Shown in pieces: positions 34,691 to 44,813 of a stretch of 64,000 nucleotides of DNA. The notes under the pieces were generated by a model. That model did no database searches, was not told where the DNA came from, and was given only the letters and a program-made list of their open reading frames with translations. The number at the start of each line of letters is the position of its first letter. The stretch's first letter is position 1. The DNA is from Alkalihalobacillus sp047302405 (GTDB lineage Bacteria; Bacillota; Bacilli; Bacillales; Bacillaceae_D). A program made the translations under genes and the position numbers. Location of the stretch: contig NZ_CP154853.1 in NCBI RefSeq assembly GCF_047302405.1, forward strand, positions 1,488,001-1,552,000. The letters run 5' to 3'.

Positions 34691-36528
34691 ATTTAATTGA
34701 GAAATTACAAAACAATCTTCTTGTTGGTGACGGAGCGATGGGAACTATCCTCTATGAACAAGGAATTGATCAATGTTTTGAAGAGATTAATTTGTTACAT
34801 CCTGAAAAAATTGAGGCTGTACACCAAGCTTATATTGCGGCTGGAGCGAATGTGATTCAAACGAATACGTATGCGGCCAATCGATTGAAGTTAGAAAAAT
34901 ACGGATTAGAAGATAAAGTGCGAGCATTGAATAAAGCAGGTGTCCAGATTGCGAGCGAAGTAGCGAGTGATGAGATTTATGTGCTCGGCACAGTAGGAGG
35001 AATACGTCGTTATAAAAATGAGGAATGGACGTTAGCAGAAATTAAATCCGCCTTTTTTGAACAAATGACAGAGCTTCTAAAAGAGGGGGTTGATGGATTA
35101 TTACTTGAGACGTTTTATGACCTTGAGGAAGCATTAATGGCCACTCAGCTTGCGAGAAAGTTAACCGATCAAGTACTTGTTGTCAATGTTTCTTTAGGCG
35201 AGGTCGGGGTGATGCAAGGAGGGGTTCCACTAGAAAAAGCTTTTCAGCAATTAATTGAAGCAGGTGCAAATGTTGTTGGGTTAAACTGCAGGATGGGTCC
35301 GTTTCATATGTTAAAATCGATCGAGACGGTTTCTTTACCAAAAGGTGCTTATTTAGCTGTTTATCCGAACGCGAGTTTACCAGATTTCCGTGATGGGCGC
35401 TATTATTATCAATCGAATTCAGATTATTTCGCCGATATGGGTGAGAAGTTTATTGAACAAGGTGTGCGTTTAATTGGCGGGTGCTGCGGGACTACTCCAG
35501 AGCAAATTAAAGCATTTGCCGAAGTAGCTAAATTGAATAAACCAGTGAACGAAAAAAAGGTCAAATCCATTTTAAAAGTTGATTCGAGACAAAACCATGC
35601 ACGTCCAACGAGAGAAACATTGCCTGATATTGTCAAAAAACGTTCATCAATCATCGTAGAATTAGACCCACCAAAACGTCTGTCGATTGAGAAGTTTATG
35701 AAAGGGGCAAAGGCATTAACTGATGCAGGTGTTGATGCAGTGACATTGGCTGATAATTCGTTAGCCTCTCCTCGTGTTGATAATATGGCTTTAGGTTCCT
35801 TAATGAAAGCTCAATATACAACGAGACCACTCGTCCATGTGACTTGTCGAGACCGGAACTTAATAGGGTTGCAATCACATTTAATGGGTTTACATGCTTT
35901 AGGTATTCAAGACCTATTAGCGATAACTGGTGATCCGACCAAAATAGGTGACTTTCCTGGAGCAACCTCCGTTTATGATATGACTTCGTTTCAATTAATT
36001 TCGATGATCAAACAATTAAATGAGGGCATTTCATTTTCTGGTAAGGACTTAGGTCAAAAAGCGAATTTTTCAGTTGGAGCGGCTTTTAATCCAAATGTTC
36101 GTCATTTAGAAAAAGCTGTGGCTCGAATGGAGAAAAAGGTTGAAAGTGGTGCGGACTATTTTATGACGCAGCCGATCTATAACGAAAAACAAATTGAGGA
36201 GCTAGCTAAATTAACTAAGCATATTGAGCAGCCAATTTATATTGGAATTATGCCCTTAACAGGTTCAAGAAATGCAGAATTTTTGCATAATGAAGTTCCA
36301 GGAATTAAATTAACCGATTCGATTCGAGAAACGATGAAAAAATGTGAAGATGATAAGGAACAGTCGGCGCAAGAAGGGTTAACTATTGCGAAAACATTAA
36401 TTGATGCGACCCTTGATCATTTTAATGGCATCTATTTAATTACGCCGTTTTTAAGATATGAGATGTCGGTTGAATTGACCCAATATATTCAAGAGAAGCA
36501 ACAGCAAAAAGAAACAACATTACAATAA
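34687..36528 (+). CDS. yitJ: Bifunctional homocysteine S-methyltransferase / methylenetetrahydrofolate reductase
   Basis: Fusion of 613 aa. The N-terminal homocysteine methyltransferase (about 1-285) has DGAMGTILYEQG, VVGLNCRMGP and the zinc Cys pair in IGGCCGTTPEQ. The C-terminal MetF-like flavoprotein (about 315-600) has VTCRDRNLIGLQSHLMG, LAITGDPTKIGDFPGA and YFMTQPIYNEKQIEEL. It supplies methyl-THF and carries a methyltransferase head. TTG start at 34687 overlaps the metI stop. This gene form is common in Bacillus. Confidence 0.94.
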   Translation: MNLIEKLQNNLLVGDGAMGTILYEQGIDQCFEEINLLHPEKIEAVHQAYIAAGANVIQTNTYAANRLKLEKYGLEDKVRALNKAGVQIASEVASDEIYVLGTVGGIRRYKNEEWTLAEIKSAFFEQMTELLKEGVDGLLLETFYDLEEALMATQLARKLTDQVLVVNVSLGEVGVMQGGVPLEKAFQQLIEAGANVVGLNCRMGPFHMLKSIETVSLPKGAYLAVYPNASLPDFRDGRYYYQSNSDYFADMGEKFIEQGVRLIGGCCGTTPEQIKAFAEVAKLNKPVNEKKVKSILKVDSRQNHARPTRETLPDIVKKRSSIIVELDPPKRLSIEKFMKGAKALTDAGVDAVTLADNSLASPRVDNMALGSLMKAQYTTRPLVHVTCRDRNLIGLQSHLMGLHALGIQDLLAITGDPTKIGDFPGATSVYDMTSFQLISMIKQLNEGISFSGKDLGQKANFSVGAAFNPNVRHLEKAVARMEKKVESGADYFMTQPIYNEKQIEELAKLTKHIEQPIYIGIMPLTGSRNAEFLHNEVPGIKLTDSIRETMKKCEDDKEQSAQEGLTIAKTLIDATLDHFNGIYLITPFLRYEMSVELTQYIQEKQQQKETTLQ

Positions 36529-36559
36529 TTGAATGTGTACGGAATCGAGGAGAATGTAG

Positions 36560-39500
36560 ATGACAAAATCACTATTTGAAATACAACTAGAACGTCGAAT
36601 CCTCATTATGGACGGAGCAATGGGGACGATGCTCCAGCAAGCAGAACTAACAGCAGAGGATTTTGGTGGAGACGAATATGAAGGGTGTAACGAATATTTA
36701 AATGAAACAGCCCCACATGTAATTGAAAAAATTCATTATGATTATTTAAAGGCTGGAGCTGATATTATTGAAACGAATTCCTTTGGTTCAACGGATCTCG
36801 TTTTAGATGATTATGACCTCGGTTTTAAAGCGGAAGAATTAAGTTATCAAGCCGCAGCAATTGCCAAAAAAGTAGCGGATCAATTTTCAACGGTTGAGTG
36901 GCCAAGATTTGTTGCTGGGGCAATGGGGCCGACAACAAAATCATTATCGGTTACAGGCGGCACGACTTTTGAAGCGTTAATTGATTCTTATTTTATCCAA
37001 GCGAGAGGTTTAATCAGAGGTGGCTCCGATCTCATCTTATTAGAAACGAGTCAAGACATGCGTAATGTCAAAGCGGCCTTTATTGGGATTGAAAAGGCTT
37101 TTAAAGAATTAGCCGTTAAACTTCCTTTAATGGTATCGGGTACGATTGAACCGATGGGCACGACGCTTGCGGGACAAAATATTGAGGCTTTTTATTTATC
37201 ACTTGAACATATGAAGCCGGTCGTTGTTGGGTTGAACTGTGCAACCGGTCCAGAATTTATGCGTGACCATATTCGTTCTTTATCAGAGCTATCGACAGGA
37301 TACGTCAGTTGTTACCCGAATGCGGGGTTACCTGATGAAGAAGGCCATTATCATGAATCACCAGAATCACTTGCGAAAAAATTAGCAGGATTTGCTGAAA
37401 AGGGCTGGCTAAATGTTGTCGGCGGTTGTTGTGGAACGACACCGACTCATATTCAGCAACTGCGTTCAGTGCTTTTAAAATATGAACCAAGAAAATTAAA
37501 TGATGGTCATGCCCATGCGGTTTCTGGGATTGAACCGCTCCTTTATGATGATAGTATGCGTCCACTTTTTGTTGGAGAGCGAACAAATGTTATTGGGTCA
37601 AGGAAATTTAAACGATTAATTGCTGAAGGAAAATATGAGGAAGCTTCTGAAATTGCTCGTGCCCAAGTGAAACGTGGGGCTCATGTCATTGATGTTTGTT
37701 TAGCGGACCCAGATCGTGAAGAAAAAGAGGATGTAGAGGAATTCCTTAAGTTCTTAGTGAATAAAGTGAAGGTTCCTCTTATGATTGATTCGACCGATGA
37801 AGAAGTGATTGAAACGGCCCTTACTTATTCTCAAGGGAAAGCAATTATAAATTCAATTAACTTAGAGGACGGGGAAGAACGTTTTGAAAAAATTGCTCCA
37901 TTGGTACACAAGTACGGAGCAGCAGTTGTCGTTGGAACGATTGACGAAGAAGGAATGGCTGTTTCAGCAAAGCGCAAACTTGAAGTGGCCATACGTTCCC
38001 ATCAGCTTTTAGTTGAAAAGTACGGGCTTAACCCGAAAGACATTATTTTTGACCCACTCGTTTTTCCAGTCGGTACAGGGGACGAGCAATATATTGGTTC
38101 CGCAGAAGCGACTGTAGAAGGAATCAAATTAATTAAAGAAGCACTACCCGATTGTTTAACGATTCTTGGTGTGAGTAATGTTTCGTTTGGTTTACCACCT
38201 GTTGGTCGGGAAGTATTAAATGCGGTTTACTTATATCACTGTACACAAGCAGGGTTAGACTACGCGATTGTCAATACAGAGAAGCTTGAACGGTATGCTT
38301 CGATTTCAGAAGAAGAAAAAGACATGGCGAAACAGCTTTTATTTGAGACAACAGATGAAACGTTAGCGACTTTTACCGCCTTTTATCGTGGGAAAAAGGC
38401 CGAGAAAAAAGTGGAAATCTCTAACTTATCATTAGAAGAACGTCTTGCTAGTTATATCGTAGAAGGCTCTAAAGAAGGACTTATTAAGGATTTAGATGAG
38501 GCTTTAGCGAAATATGAAGAGCCACTTGATATTATAAACGGTCCTTTAATGAACGGGATGGATGAAGTCGGGAAATTGTTTAATAATAATGAATTAATTG
38601 TTGCGGAAGTTTTACAAAGTGCAGAAGTGATGAAGGCATCTGTTGCTCATCTTGAACCATTTATGGAGAAAAAAGAAGGAGATAACGGAAAAGGGAAAAT
38701 CATTCTCGCTACGGTCAAAGGTGACGTCCATGATATTGGCAAAAACTTAGTGGAAATCATCTTAGGGAATAATGGCTTCAAGATTGTGAATCTCGGCATT
38801 AAAGTGACTTCAAATGAAATTATTGAGGCCGTAAAAAAAGAAAAGCCAGATGCTGTTGGATTATCAGGCTTATTAGTCAAATCAGCCCAGCAAATGGTCT
38901 TAACGGCACAGGATTTACGCCAGCAGGAAATTTCGGTGCCAATACTAGTTGGTGGAGCGGCTTTAACAAGAAAATTTACTGATACAAAAATTGCAGCAGA
39001 ATATGACGGTCTAGTGCTTTATGCCAAGGATGCGATGAACGGATTAGAGCTTGCCAATCGCCTTGTTAAACCAGGTGAGCAAGAAATTTTAGCGACAGAA
39101 TTAAAAGAAGTACGTGCCAAAAAAGAAGAGGTTCGTAAAAGGAAACCGGTAGCTGTTGCCGTAGCTGAACGACCAATTCGTTCCGAGGTTTCACAGACGA
39201 CTCCCATTTTTAAACCGAATGATTTAGAACCTCATATTTTAAGGGATTATAAGCTCTCCCATATCGAGCCTTATATTAATATGCAAATGTTGTTAGGGCG
39301 ACATTTAGGTTTACAAGGAAAAGTCAGTCGTCTATTAGAGGAACAAGATGAGCGAGCATTGCAGTTAAAGGAAAAGGTTGATGATTTTTTATTCCGAGCT
39401 AAACGAGATCAGCTTCTTCAATTAAATGCCGTTTATCGCTTTTTCCCAGCTCAATCTGATGGTGATGATATTTTGATTTATGATGACCCAATCGAACGAA

Positions 39501-40003
39501 ATGTGATTGAACGCTTTTCATTCCCGCGCCAACAGCAAAAACCTTATTTATGTCTGGCTGATTATTTAAGACCTGTTTCAAGTGGTGAACTTGATTATGT
39601 CGGATTTTTAGCCGTAACAGCAGGTAAAGGTGTGCGGGAAATGGCTGAACGAGCAAAGGATGCAGGCGATTATTTAGAAAGCCATCTGATTCAAGCGGCT
39701 GCCTTAGAAACAGCAGAAGGTTTTGCTGAACGTGTCCATCAATTAATGCGGGACCAATGGGGCTTTCCTGATCATCTCGATTTTACGATGGCCGAGCGTT
39801 TTGCTGCTAAATACCAAGGGGTACGAGTTTCCTTTGGATACCCAGCTTGTCCAAATTTAGAAGATCAAGCCAAGTTATTTAAACTGATTCAACCCGAAAA
39901 AATTGGTGTCGAGTTGACCGACGGATTTATGATGGAACCAGAAGCAAGTGTGACCGCGATGGTGTTTGCTCATCCGGAGGGAAGGTATTTTAATGTGCTT
40001 TAA
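36560..40003 (+). CDS. metH: Cobalamin-dependent methionine synthase
   Basis: 1147 aa with all four modules. The homocysteine domain (MDGAMGTMLQQ, VGLNCATGPEFM, GGCCGTTP) is first, then the pterin-binding domain (VGERTNVIGSRKF). The cobalamin domain has the base-off motif DVHDIGKNLVEIIL and VGLSGLLVKSAQQM, followed by the C-terminal reactivation domain with FGYPACPNLEDQ and GVELTDGFMMEPEASV. It makes methionine from homocysteine and methyl-THF using B12, fitting the B12 salvage genes at the window start. Last gene of the SAM-controlled operon. Confidence 0.97.
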   Translation: MTKSLFEIQLERRILIMDGAMGTMLQQAELTAEDFGGDEYEGCNEYLNETAPHVIEKIHYDYLKAGADIIETNSFGSTDLVLDDYDLGFKAEELSYQAAAIAKKVADQFSTVEWPRFVAGAMGPTTKSLSVTGGTTFEALIDSYFIQARGLIRGGSDLILLETSQDMRNVKAAFIGIEKAFKELAVKLPLMVSGTIEPMGTTLAGQNIEAFYLSLEHMKPVVVGLNCATGPEFMRDHIRSLSELSTGYVSCYPNAGLPDEEGHYHESPESLAKKLAGFAEKGWLNVVGGCCGTTPTHIQQLRSVLLKYEPRKLNDGHAHAVSGIEPLLYDDSMRPLFVGERTNVIGSRKFKRLIAEGKYEEASEIARAQVKRGAHVIDVCLADPDREEKEDVEEFLKFLVNKVKVPLMIDSTDEEVIETALTYSQGKAIINSINLEDGEERFEKIAPLVHKYGAAVVVGTIDEEGMAVSAKRKLEVAIRSHQLLVEKYGLNPKDIIFDPLVFPVGTGDEQYIGSAEATVEGIKLIKEALPDCLTILGVSNVSFGLPPVGREVLNAVYLYHCTQAGLDYAIVNTEKLERYASISEEEKDMAKQLLFETTDETLATFTAFYRGKKAEKKVEISNLSLEERLASYIVEGSKEGLIKDLDEALAKYEEPLDIINGPLMNGMDEVGKLFNNNELIVAEVLQSAEVMKASVAHLEPFMEKKEGDNGKGKIILATVKGDVHDIGKNLVEIILGNNGFKIVNLGIKVTSNEIIEAVKKEKPDAVGLSGLLVKSAQQMVLTAQDLRQQEISVPILVGGAALTRKFTDTKIAAEYDGLVLYAKDAMNGLELANRLVKPGEQEILATELKEVRAKKEEVRKRKPVAVAVAERPIRSEVSQTTPIFKPNDLEPHILRDYKLSHIEPYINMQMLLGRHLGLQGKVSRLLEEQDERALQLKEKVDDFLFRAKRDQLLQLNAVYRFFPAQSDGDDILIYDDPIERNVIERFSFPRQQQKPYLCLADYLRPVSSGELDYVGFLAVTAGKGVREMAERAKDAGDYLESHLIQAAALETAEGFAERVHQLMRDQWGFPDHLDFTMAERFAAKYQGVRVSFGYPACPNLEDQAKLFKLIQPEKIGVELTDGFMMEPEASVTAMVFAHPEGRYFNVL

Positions 40004-40026
40004 ATTAGTTATATAGAATAAAAATG

Positions 40027-40072
40027 AGACGGTTTCATTAGCCTTTAATGCCTAATGAAACCGTCTTTTTTT
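40027..40072 (+). terminator. Terminator of the met operon
   Basis: AGACGGTTTCATTAG pairs with CTAATGAAACCGTCT, followed by a T-run. Confidence 0.92.
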
Positions 40073-40217
40073 ATTTGTGGAATTTTACTTGTTTGGCTTT
40101 ATAACCATTTTTTACTGATTCATTGAATAAAAAAAGGAAGATGATAGACACTACTTATAGTGATTGTGGTATTAAAAAACTTAACAGATTGTACATCTTA
40201 GGGAGGTAGTAGACAAC

Positions 40218-41174
40218 ATGGTTCATTATCTGTTTGATAAGAAAAGAGTTTTGAGCATGATGCTTATTTTTACCGCATTATTAATGTGGAGTCATACGGA
40301 CCGAGCGGAAGCTTTTACAGAGCAAGTCATTCAGCACGGGGCAACGGGTGAAGATGTGATTGAGTTGCAATCAAGGCTTCAATACATTGGCTATTATAAT
40401 GGAAAAATCGATGGCGTTTTCGGTTGGGGTACGTATTGGGCGGTCCGAAATTATCAATATGAATTTGGTTTAGATATTGATGGGTTAGTCGGACCTGAAA
40501 TGAAAGATAAACTCGTGAATTCGACGAACTACAACCGTGCTCATGTGCAGCAGTCGATTAAGGAAGGGCGTAAATTTACTCATTATGGTGGGACGCCAAA
40601 ATCAATCCAAAAAGGTCCAAAGGGAAGTAAGTCTGGTTCGACGGGTAGAGGTGGTCAAACTGGTGGGCAACCACAACCGGGTGGACAACAAGGAGAACAG
40701 CCACAACCAGGAGGACAACCGAGTGAGCAACCAGATGGCGAAGCTCCAGCTCCAGAGACGCCGACAGAGCAAGATAATGAGGCTACAATTGACAAGGCAA
40801 CAAATGTGCCAGCAGGGTATTCAGATAATGATATACGAATTATGGCTCAAGCCGTTTACGGTGAAGCGCGTGGTGAACCATATATTGGGCAAGTGGCGGT
40901 TGCAGCTGTTATTTTAAATCGAGTAAACAGTCCATCTTTTCCGAATACAGTTTCTGATGTCATCTTTGAACCGCGTGCTTTTACGGCCGTAGCGGATGGA
41001 CAAATTTGGTTAGAACCAAATGAAACCTCAAGAAAAGCTGTACTCGATGCGATAAATGGTCAAGATCCTACAGGGAATGCTCTTTATTATTTTAATCCGG
41101 ATACGGCTACATCTGGTTGGATTTGGACCAGGCCACAAATTAAAAAAATCGGTAAGCATATTTTCTGTCATTAA
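40218..41174 (+). CDS. sleB: Spore cortex-lytic enzyme SleB
   Basis: Lytic transglycosylase acting on spore cortex during germination. 318 aa: signal peptide (about 1-32, ending AEAF), a peptidoglycan-binding domain (about 38-95, GEDVIELQSRLQYIGYYNGK), a Gly/Gln/Pro linker (about 125-190, GGQPQPGGQQ-type repeats), and the C-terminal hydrolase (IRIMAQAVYGEARGEPYIGQ with catalytic Glu; SFPNTVSDVIFEPRAFTAV). It is followed by its partner ypeB. The linker is longer and more repetitive than in B. subtilis SleB. Confidence 0.96.
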   Translation: MVHYLFDKKRVLSMMLIFTALLMWSHTDRAEAFTEQVIQHGATGEDVIELQSRLQYIGYYNGKIDGVFGWGTYWAVRNYQYEFGLDIDGLVGPEMKDKLVNSTNYNRAHVQQSIKEGRKFTHYGGTPKSIQKGPKGSKSGSTGRGGQTGGQPQPGGQQGEQPQPGGQPSEQPDGEAPAPETPTEQDNEATIDKATNVPAGYSDNDIRIMAQAVYGEARGEPYIGQVAVAAVILNRVNSPSFPNTVSDVIFEPRAFTAVADGQIWLEPNETSRKAVLDAINGQDPTGNALYYFNPDTATSGWIWTRPQIKKIGKHIFCH

Positions 41175-41193
41175 ATTATGGAGGTGAATGATT

Positions 41194-42546
41194 ATGGTAC
41201 GTAATGTTCTGATCGGTCTATTGAGTATTGCTTTAATTGCGACGGGATATTGGGCATTTCAAGAACAAGGACAAAAACAAGTATTAGCGACACAGGCGGA
41301 GAATAATTATCAACGCGCTTTTCATGATTTAGCGTTTCATTTAGACCAAATCGAGGATCAGTTAGGTTCAACATTAGCAATGAATACGAGAAGACAGCTC
41401 ACCCCTTCATTAGCAGAAGTTTGGCGAGTGACTAGTTTGGCCCAAGAAGAAATGGGGCAATTACCGCTTGCATCGATTGATATTGGTCAAACAGAGGAGT
41501 TTTTATACAATCTAAGTAAATTGACCTATCGAACGTCGATTCGCGATTTAGACAAAGAACCGTTGACAGATAAAGAATACAAAAACTTGGAACAGCTTTA
41601 TCAAGTTTCAAAGGAAATTCGTCAAGAAATACGTCAAACTCAAGCAGAAGTGTTAGCGAATGGTCATAGTTGGCTAGACATTGAAAAAGAAATTTCTGCC
41701 CAAAATGAGCCAAGAGATAATACGGTCCTATCTCATTTTGAAGTGATGAATAAATCGGTGGAAGGGTATAGTGAGCTTGAGTGGGGTCCTGAAAACGCCG
41801 CTATGAAAGATATTAATGGCCAGCTCAAAAAAGCGTTAAATGGGAAGCGAGTGTCAAAAGAAGAAGCGAAAAAGGTGGCAAGTGACTACTTAAATATGAG
41901 TCAAAATGCAACCATTCATATTTCGGAAACTGGTGAAGGGTTAGTTTATGAAGCGTATACGCTCGCGATTGATGATCCAGAGCATGAAACGAATTATTAT
42001 ATGGATATCAGTGTACACGGTGGACACCCGATCTGGTTTATGCAAGCACGAGACATCGGGGAAGTGAATGTAAGTTTAAATGAGGCATCTGAAAAAGCAA
42101 GTGAATATTTAAAGGAACAAGACTTTGACCAAATGCAGCTCGTTGATAGTAAACAGTATGACTCAGTTGGGATGCTTAAATTTGTTTATGTTGAAGATGA
42201 GGTTCGAGTTTATACAGATTCCATTGCTGTTGAAGTCGCCTTAGATGATGGCGATATAGTCGGGTATGAAGCAAAAGACTATTTAATTAATCATAAAGAA
42301 CGTCATATACCAAGTCCGTCCATTACTAGAGAAGAAGCAGAAGCGAATTTGAACCCTCGTTTAGAAGTAATGGAAGAGCATTTAGGTTTAATTAAAAATG
42401 ACATTGGTGAAGAAGTGTTATGCTATGAGTTTTACGGGCTTTTAAATGATGAAACCTATCGTATTTTTATTAATGCAGAAGATGGAGAAGAAGAACTTGT
42501 TGAGAGAATGCCACAAGCTGAATCGATGCATCAATATCAGTCATAA
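41194..42546 (+). CDS. ypeB: Germination protein YpeB
   Basis: Membrane-anchored partner that stabilises SleB in the spore. 450 aa with an N-terminal helix (about 3-21), an alpha-helical N-terminal domain, then three PepSY-like repeats (about 200-440) containing ISVHGGHPIWFM and VSLNEASEKASEYL. The start is ATG 41194, 7 nt after GGAGGTG; the ATG at 41188 is too close. Coupled to sleB as in other Bacilli. Confidence 0.95.
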   Translation: MVRNVLIGLLSIALIATGYWAFQEQGQKQVLATQAENNYQRAFHDLAFHLDQIEDQLGSTLAMNTRRQLTPSLAEVWRVTSLAQEEMGQLPLASIDIGQTEEFLYNLSKLTYRTSIRDLDKEPLTDKEYKNLEQLYQVSKEIRQEIRQTQAEVLANGHSWLDIEKEISAQNEPRDNTVLSHFEVMNKSVEGYSELEWGPENAAMKDINGQLKKALNGKRVSKEEAKKVASDYLNMSQNATIHISETGEGLVYEAYTLAIDDPEHETNYYMDISVHGGHPIWFMQARDIGEVNVSLNEASEKASEYLKEQDFDQMQLVDSKQYDSVGMLKFVYVEDEVRVYTDSIAVEVALDDGDIVGYEAKDYLINHKERHIPSPSITREEAEANLNPRLEVMEEHLGLIKNDIGEEVLCYEFYGLLNDETYRIFINAEDGEEELVERMPQAESMHQYQS

Positions 42547-42568
42547 ATAAAACGAAATGTTAAACTGG

Positions 42569-42600
42569 ACACCTTCTAAGGTTCGACTTTAGAGGGTGTT
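42569..42600 (+). terminator. Hairpin after ypeB
   Basis: ACACCTTCTAAGG pairs with CTTTAGAGGGTGT (G-U and mismatch inside), without a T-run. Possible weak terminator. Confidence 0.45.
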
Positions 42601-42684
42601 GTTATGTTTGGAGCAAACCCTTTTTCAATCATCTATAATCGTGTCATAATAGAAGAACCATTAATAGTAAAGGAAGTGATAAGT

Positions 42685-43340
42685 TTGTTTGAAATCGGTA
42701 AGTCAATCTTTTTGTAATTAACAGAAAAATCAGATAAAATAAAACTAGAAACGGAAAAGTTTTCGTCCACGGTTGTTGATTTTTTTAACCATGATCTTGT
42801 GATTGATTATCCGATAAGTGAATTAACAAAGAAACAAAGTTTTTTTGTAGAGGGGACATCATTTCTTGCTTTTTATATAGGGAAAGATACGGCTGTTTAC
42901 CAATTTGAAACTGAAATCATAGGTCGTAAAATCATGCAAATTCCGGTTCTTATCTTAAGACGCACTCCTCGAGGGGAGTATAAACGAATACAAAGGCGTG
43001 AATATGTCCGTGTAAAAACCTCTTTGGAGATGGTCGTTTCCAGTAGTGGGTCGACGATACTAGCTGTGACCTTTGATTTAAGTGGTGGTGGTTGTTCGTT
43101 CTTTTTTCCACTAAAAGAAAAATTCATACCTAACCAAGTAGTATCGTTATCACTCGCTTTAAATGTTGGAAAGGGTGGTCCGAAGTATGTTAATACAAAA
43201 GCAAAAATCATCCGAGTCGATAGCTTTAATACAAGGAACAACTTATTTCTTGTGAATTTTATGATATTCCTGTTCAAACAAGAGAACATATCATCCAATT
43301 TTGTTTTAAACGTCAGCTCGTTCAAAAAGAAGAGGTTTAA
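42685..43340 (+). pseudogene. ypfA: Broken ypfA (PilZ-domain c-di-GMP effector)
   Basis: The frame from TTG 42685 (after GGAAGTG) reads MFEIGKSIFL, then TAA at 42715-42717. Beyond it the same frame continues as a YpfA/YcgR-like protein: N-terminal domain DYPISELTKKQSFFVEGT, then a PilZ domain with RREYVRVK (RxxxR) and DLSGGG ([D/N]xSxxG). Near 43254 the frame is lost: the family-like ending YDIPVQTREHIIQFCFKRQL continues one base back in the -1 frame to TAA at 43338-43340. So there is one nonsense change and one 1-nt deletion. It sits between ypeB and cmk, as in B. subtilis. A protein starting at GTG 42799 is possible but would have an abnormal tail. Confidence 0.88.
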
Positions 43341-43466
43341 GTTCAGAGAATTTTCTACATATACGTTAGACCGTCTTTTAAGAATATGATAAAATATAAA
43401 AATAGTATCAAACTGATAAAAGTACTGTAAATGAATGTTGTGTTGACATGGATGAGGTGTAATGAA

Positions 43467-44141
43467 ATGGAAGAACGTTTAGCAATTGCCATTGATGGCC
43501 CTGCAGGTGCTGGTAAAAGTACGGTAGCCAAATTAGTGGCTGAGAAATTATCTTTTTTATATATTGATACAGGAGCTATGTATCGTGCCTTAACGTATGC
43601 TGCACTTAAAGACAATATCTCCTTAAGTGATGGCAAAAAAATGAGACAATTACTCGATAATTTAACGATTAAGCTTTTGAATGAAAAAGCTTATACAAAG
43701 GTTCTTTTAAATAACGAAGAGGTAACTGAACAAATTCGTTCAAATGAAGTGAATCAACATGTTTCATTAGCAGCGAGTCATCAAGCTGTACGTAAAGAAA
43801 TGGTAGAGCGTCAACGCTTACTTGCTAAAGAAGGACAAGTTGTATTAGACGGAAGAGATATAGGAACCCATGTGCTTCCAAATGCAAAATTAAAAATATT
43901 TTTAACGGCTTCTGTAGATGAACGAGCTAAGAGACGTCATGAGGAACAAGTTCAAAAAGGAATTGACTCTGATTTGGAGCAATTAAAAAAGGATATTGCA
44001 AGAAGAGACGAGTTTGATTCAACAAGAGAAGTGTCACCATTAAAGAAGGCTGAAGATGCAAAGGAACTAGATACGACAAGTTTAACGATTGACGAAGTGG
44101 TAGAGGCCATTATTGATTTAGCGAAGGAGCGAATTTCATAA
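43467..44141 (+). CDS. cmk: Cytidylate kinase
   Basis: Phosphorylates CMP and dCMP with ATP. 224 aa with the P-loop IDGPAGAGKSTVAKLV, the CMP-binding YIDTGAMYRALTYAAL, LDGRDIGTHVLPNA and FDSTREVSPLKKA. The start is ATG 43467 with GAGGTG 7 nt upstream; the open frame extends to 43431 but lacks a signal there. It is followed directly by plsC. Confidence 0.96.
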   Translation: MEERLAIAIDGPAGAGKSTVAKLVAEKLSFLYIDTGAMYRALTYAALKDNISLSDGKKMRQLLDNLTIKLLNEKAYTKVLLNNEEVTEQIRSNEVNQHVSLAASHQAVRKEMVERQRLLAKEGQVVLDGRDIGTHVLPNAKLKIFLTASVDERAKRRHEEQVQKGIDSDLEQLKKDIARRDEFDSTREVSPLKKAEDAKELDTTSLTIDEVVEAIIDLAKERIS

Positions 44142-44729
44142 ATGAGTATCTACGAACTCGGTAAAGCGTTTTGTCGTGTTTTTCTGTCAACGGCCTACAA
44201 AGTAAACATCAAGGGTAAAGAAAACATACCTGATGAAGGTAGTGTCTTATTATGTTGTAATCATATTAGTAATTTTGATCCACCGTTACTTGGGTCATAT
44301 ATTAAACGACCTATTCATTATATGGCAAAGCAAGAATTATTTGAAAAGCCGATCTTAAAAAGTCTTTTACCAAGGTTAAAGGCTTTTCCCGTCAAAAGAG
44401 GTATGAGTGATAAGCAAGCATTAAGAACGGCGATTCAATATTTAAGGGATGGAGAGATGCTTGGACTGTTTCCTGAAGGGACAAGGAGTAAGGATGGAAA
44501 ATTGGGAAAAGGCTTAGCTGGTGCTGGTTTTTTCGCTTTACGCTCTAATGCAACTGTTATTCCATGTGCCGTTATTGGTCCTTATCAGAAATTTAAGCCA
44601 CTGCAATTAGTTTATGGAGACCCCATTCCTTTTGATGAACATCGACAAAATAAATTAACAGCTGAAGAAGCAACAGAAGTGATTATGAATGAGATTCAAA
44701 AGTTAATCGACGAACACACTGAACGTTAA
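44142..44729 (+). CDS. plsC: 1-acyl-sn-glycerol-3-phosphate acyltransferase
   Basis: Membrane-associated acyltransferase of 195 aa that makes phosphatidic acid. Motif I is CCNHISNFDPP (HX4D), motif II includes FPVKRG, motif III is LFPEGTRSKDG, and a final motif IPCAVIGP. The start codon directly follows the cmk stop; AAGGAGCG is a little further upstream than usual. Same order as B. subtilis cmk-ypfB-ypfD. Confidence 0.93.
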   Translation: MSIYELGKAFCRVFLSTAYKVNIKGKENIPDEGSVLLCCNHISNFDPPLLGSYIKRPIHYMAKQELFEKPILKSLLPRLKAFPVKRGMSDKQALRTAIQYLRDGEMLGLFPEGTRSKDGKLGKGLAGAGFFALRSNATVIPCAVIGPYQKFKPLQLVYGDPIPFDEHRQNKLTAEEATEVIMNEIQKLIDEHTER

Positions 44730-44813
44730 TTCCTTTCACAATGTGTGGAAGTTATTTTATAAGAATGCACTTTATTCAAATGAGATCTTTATGGTTGAAG
44801 GAGGAAAAAGTCA

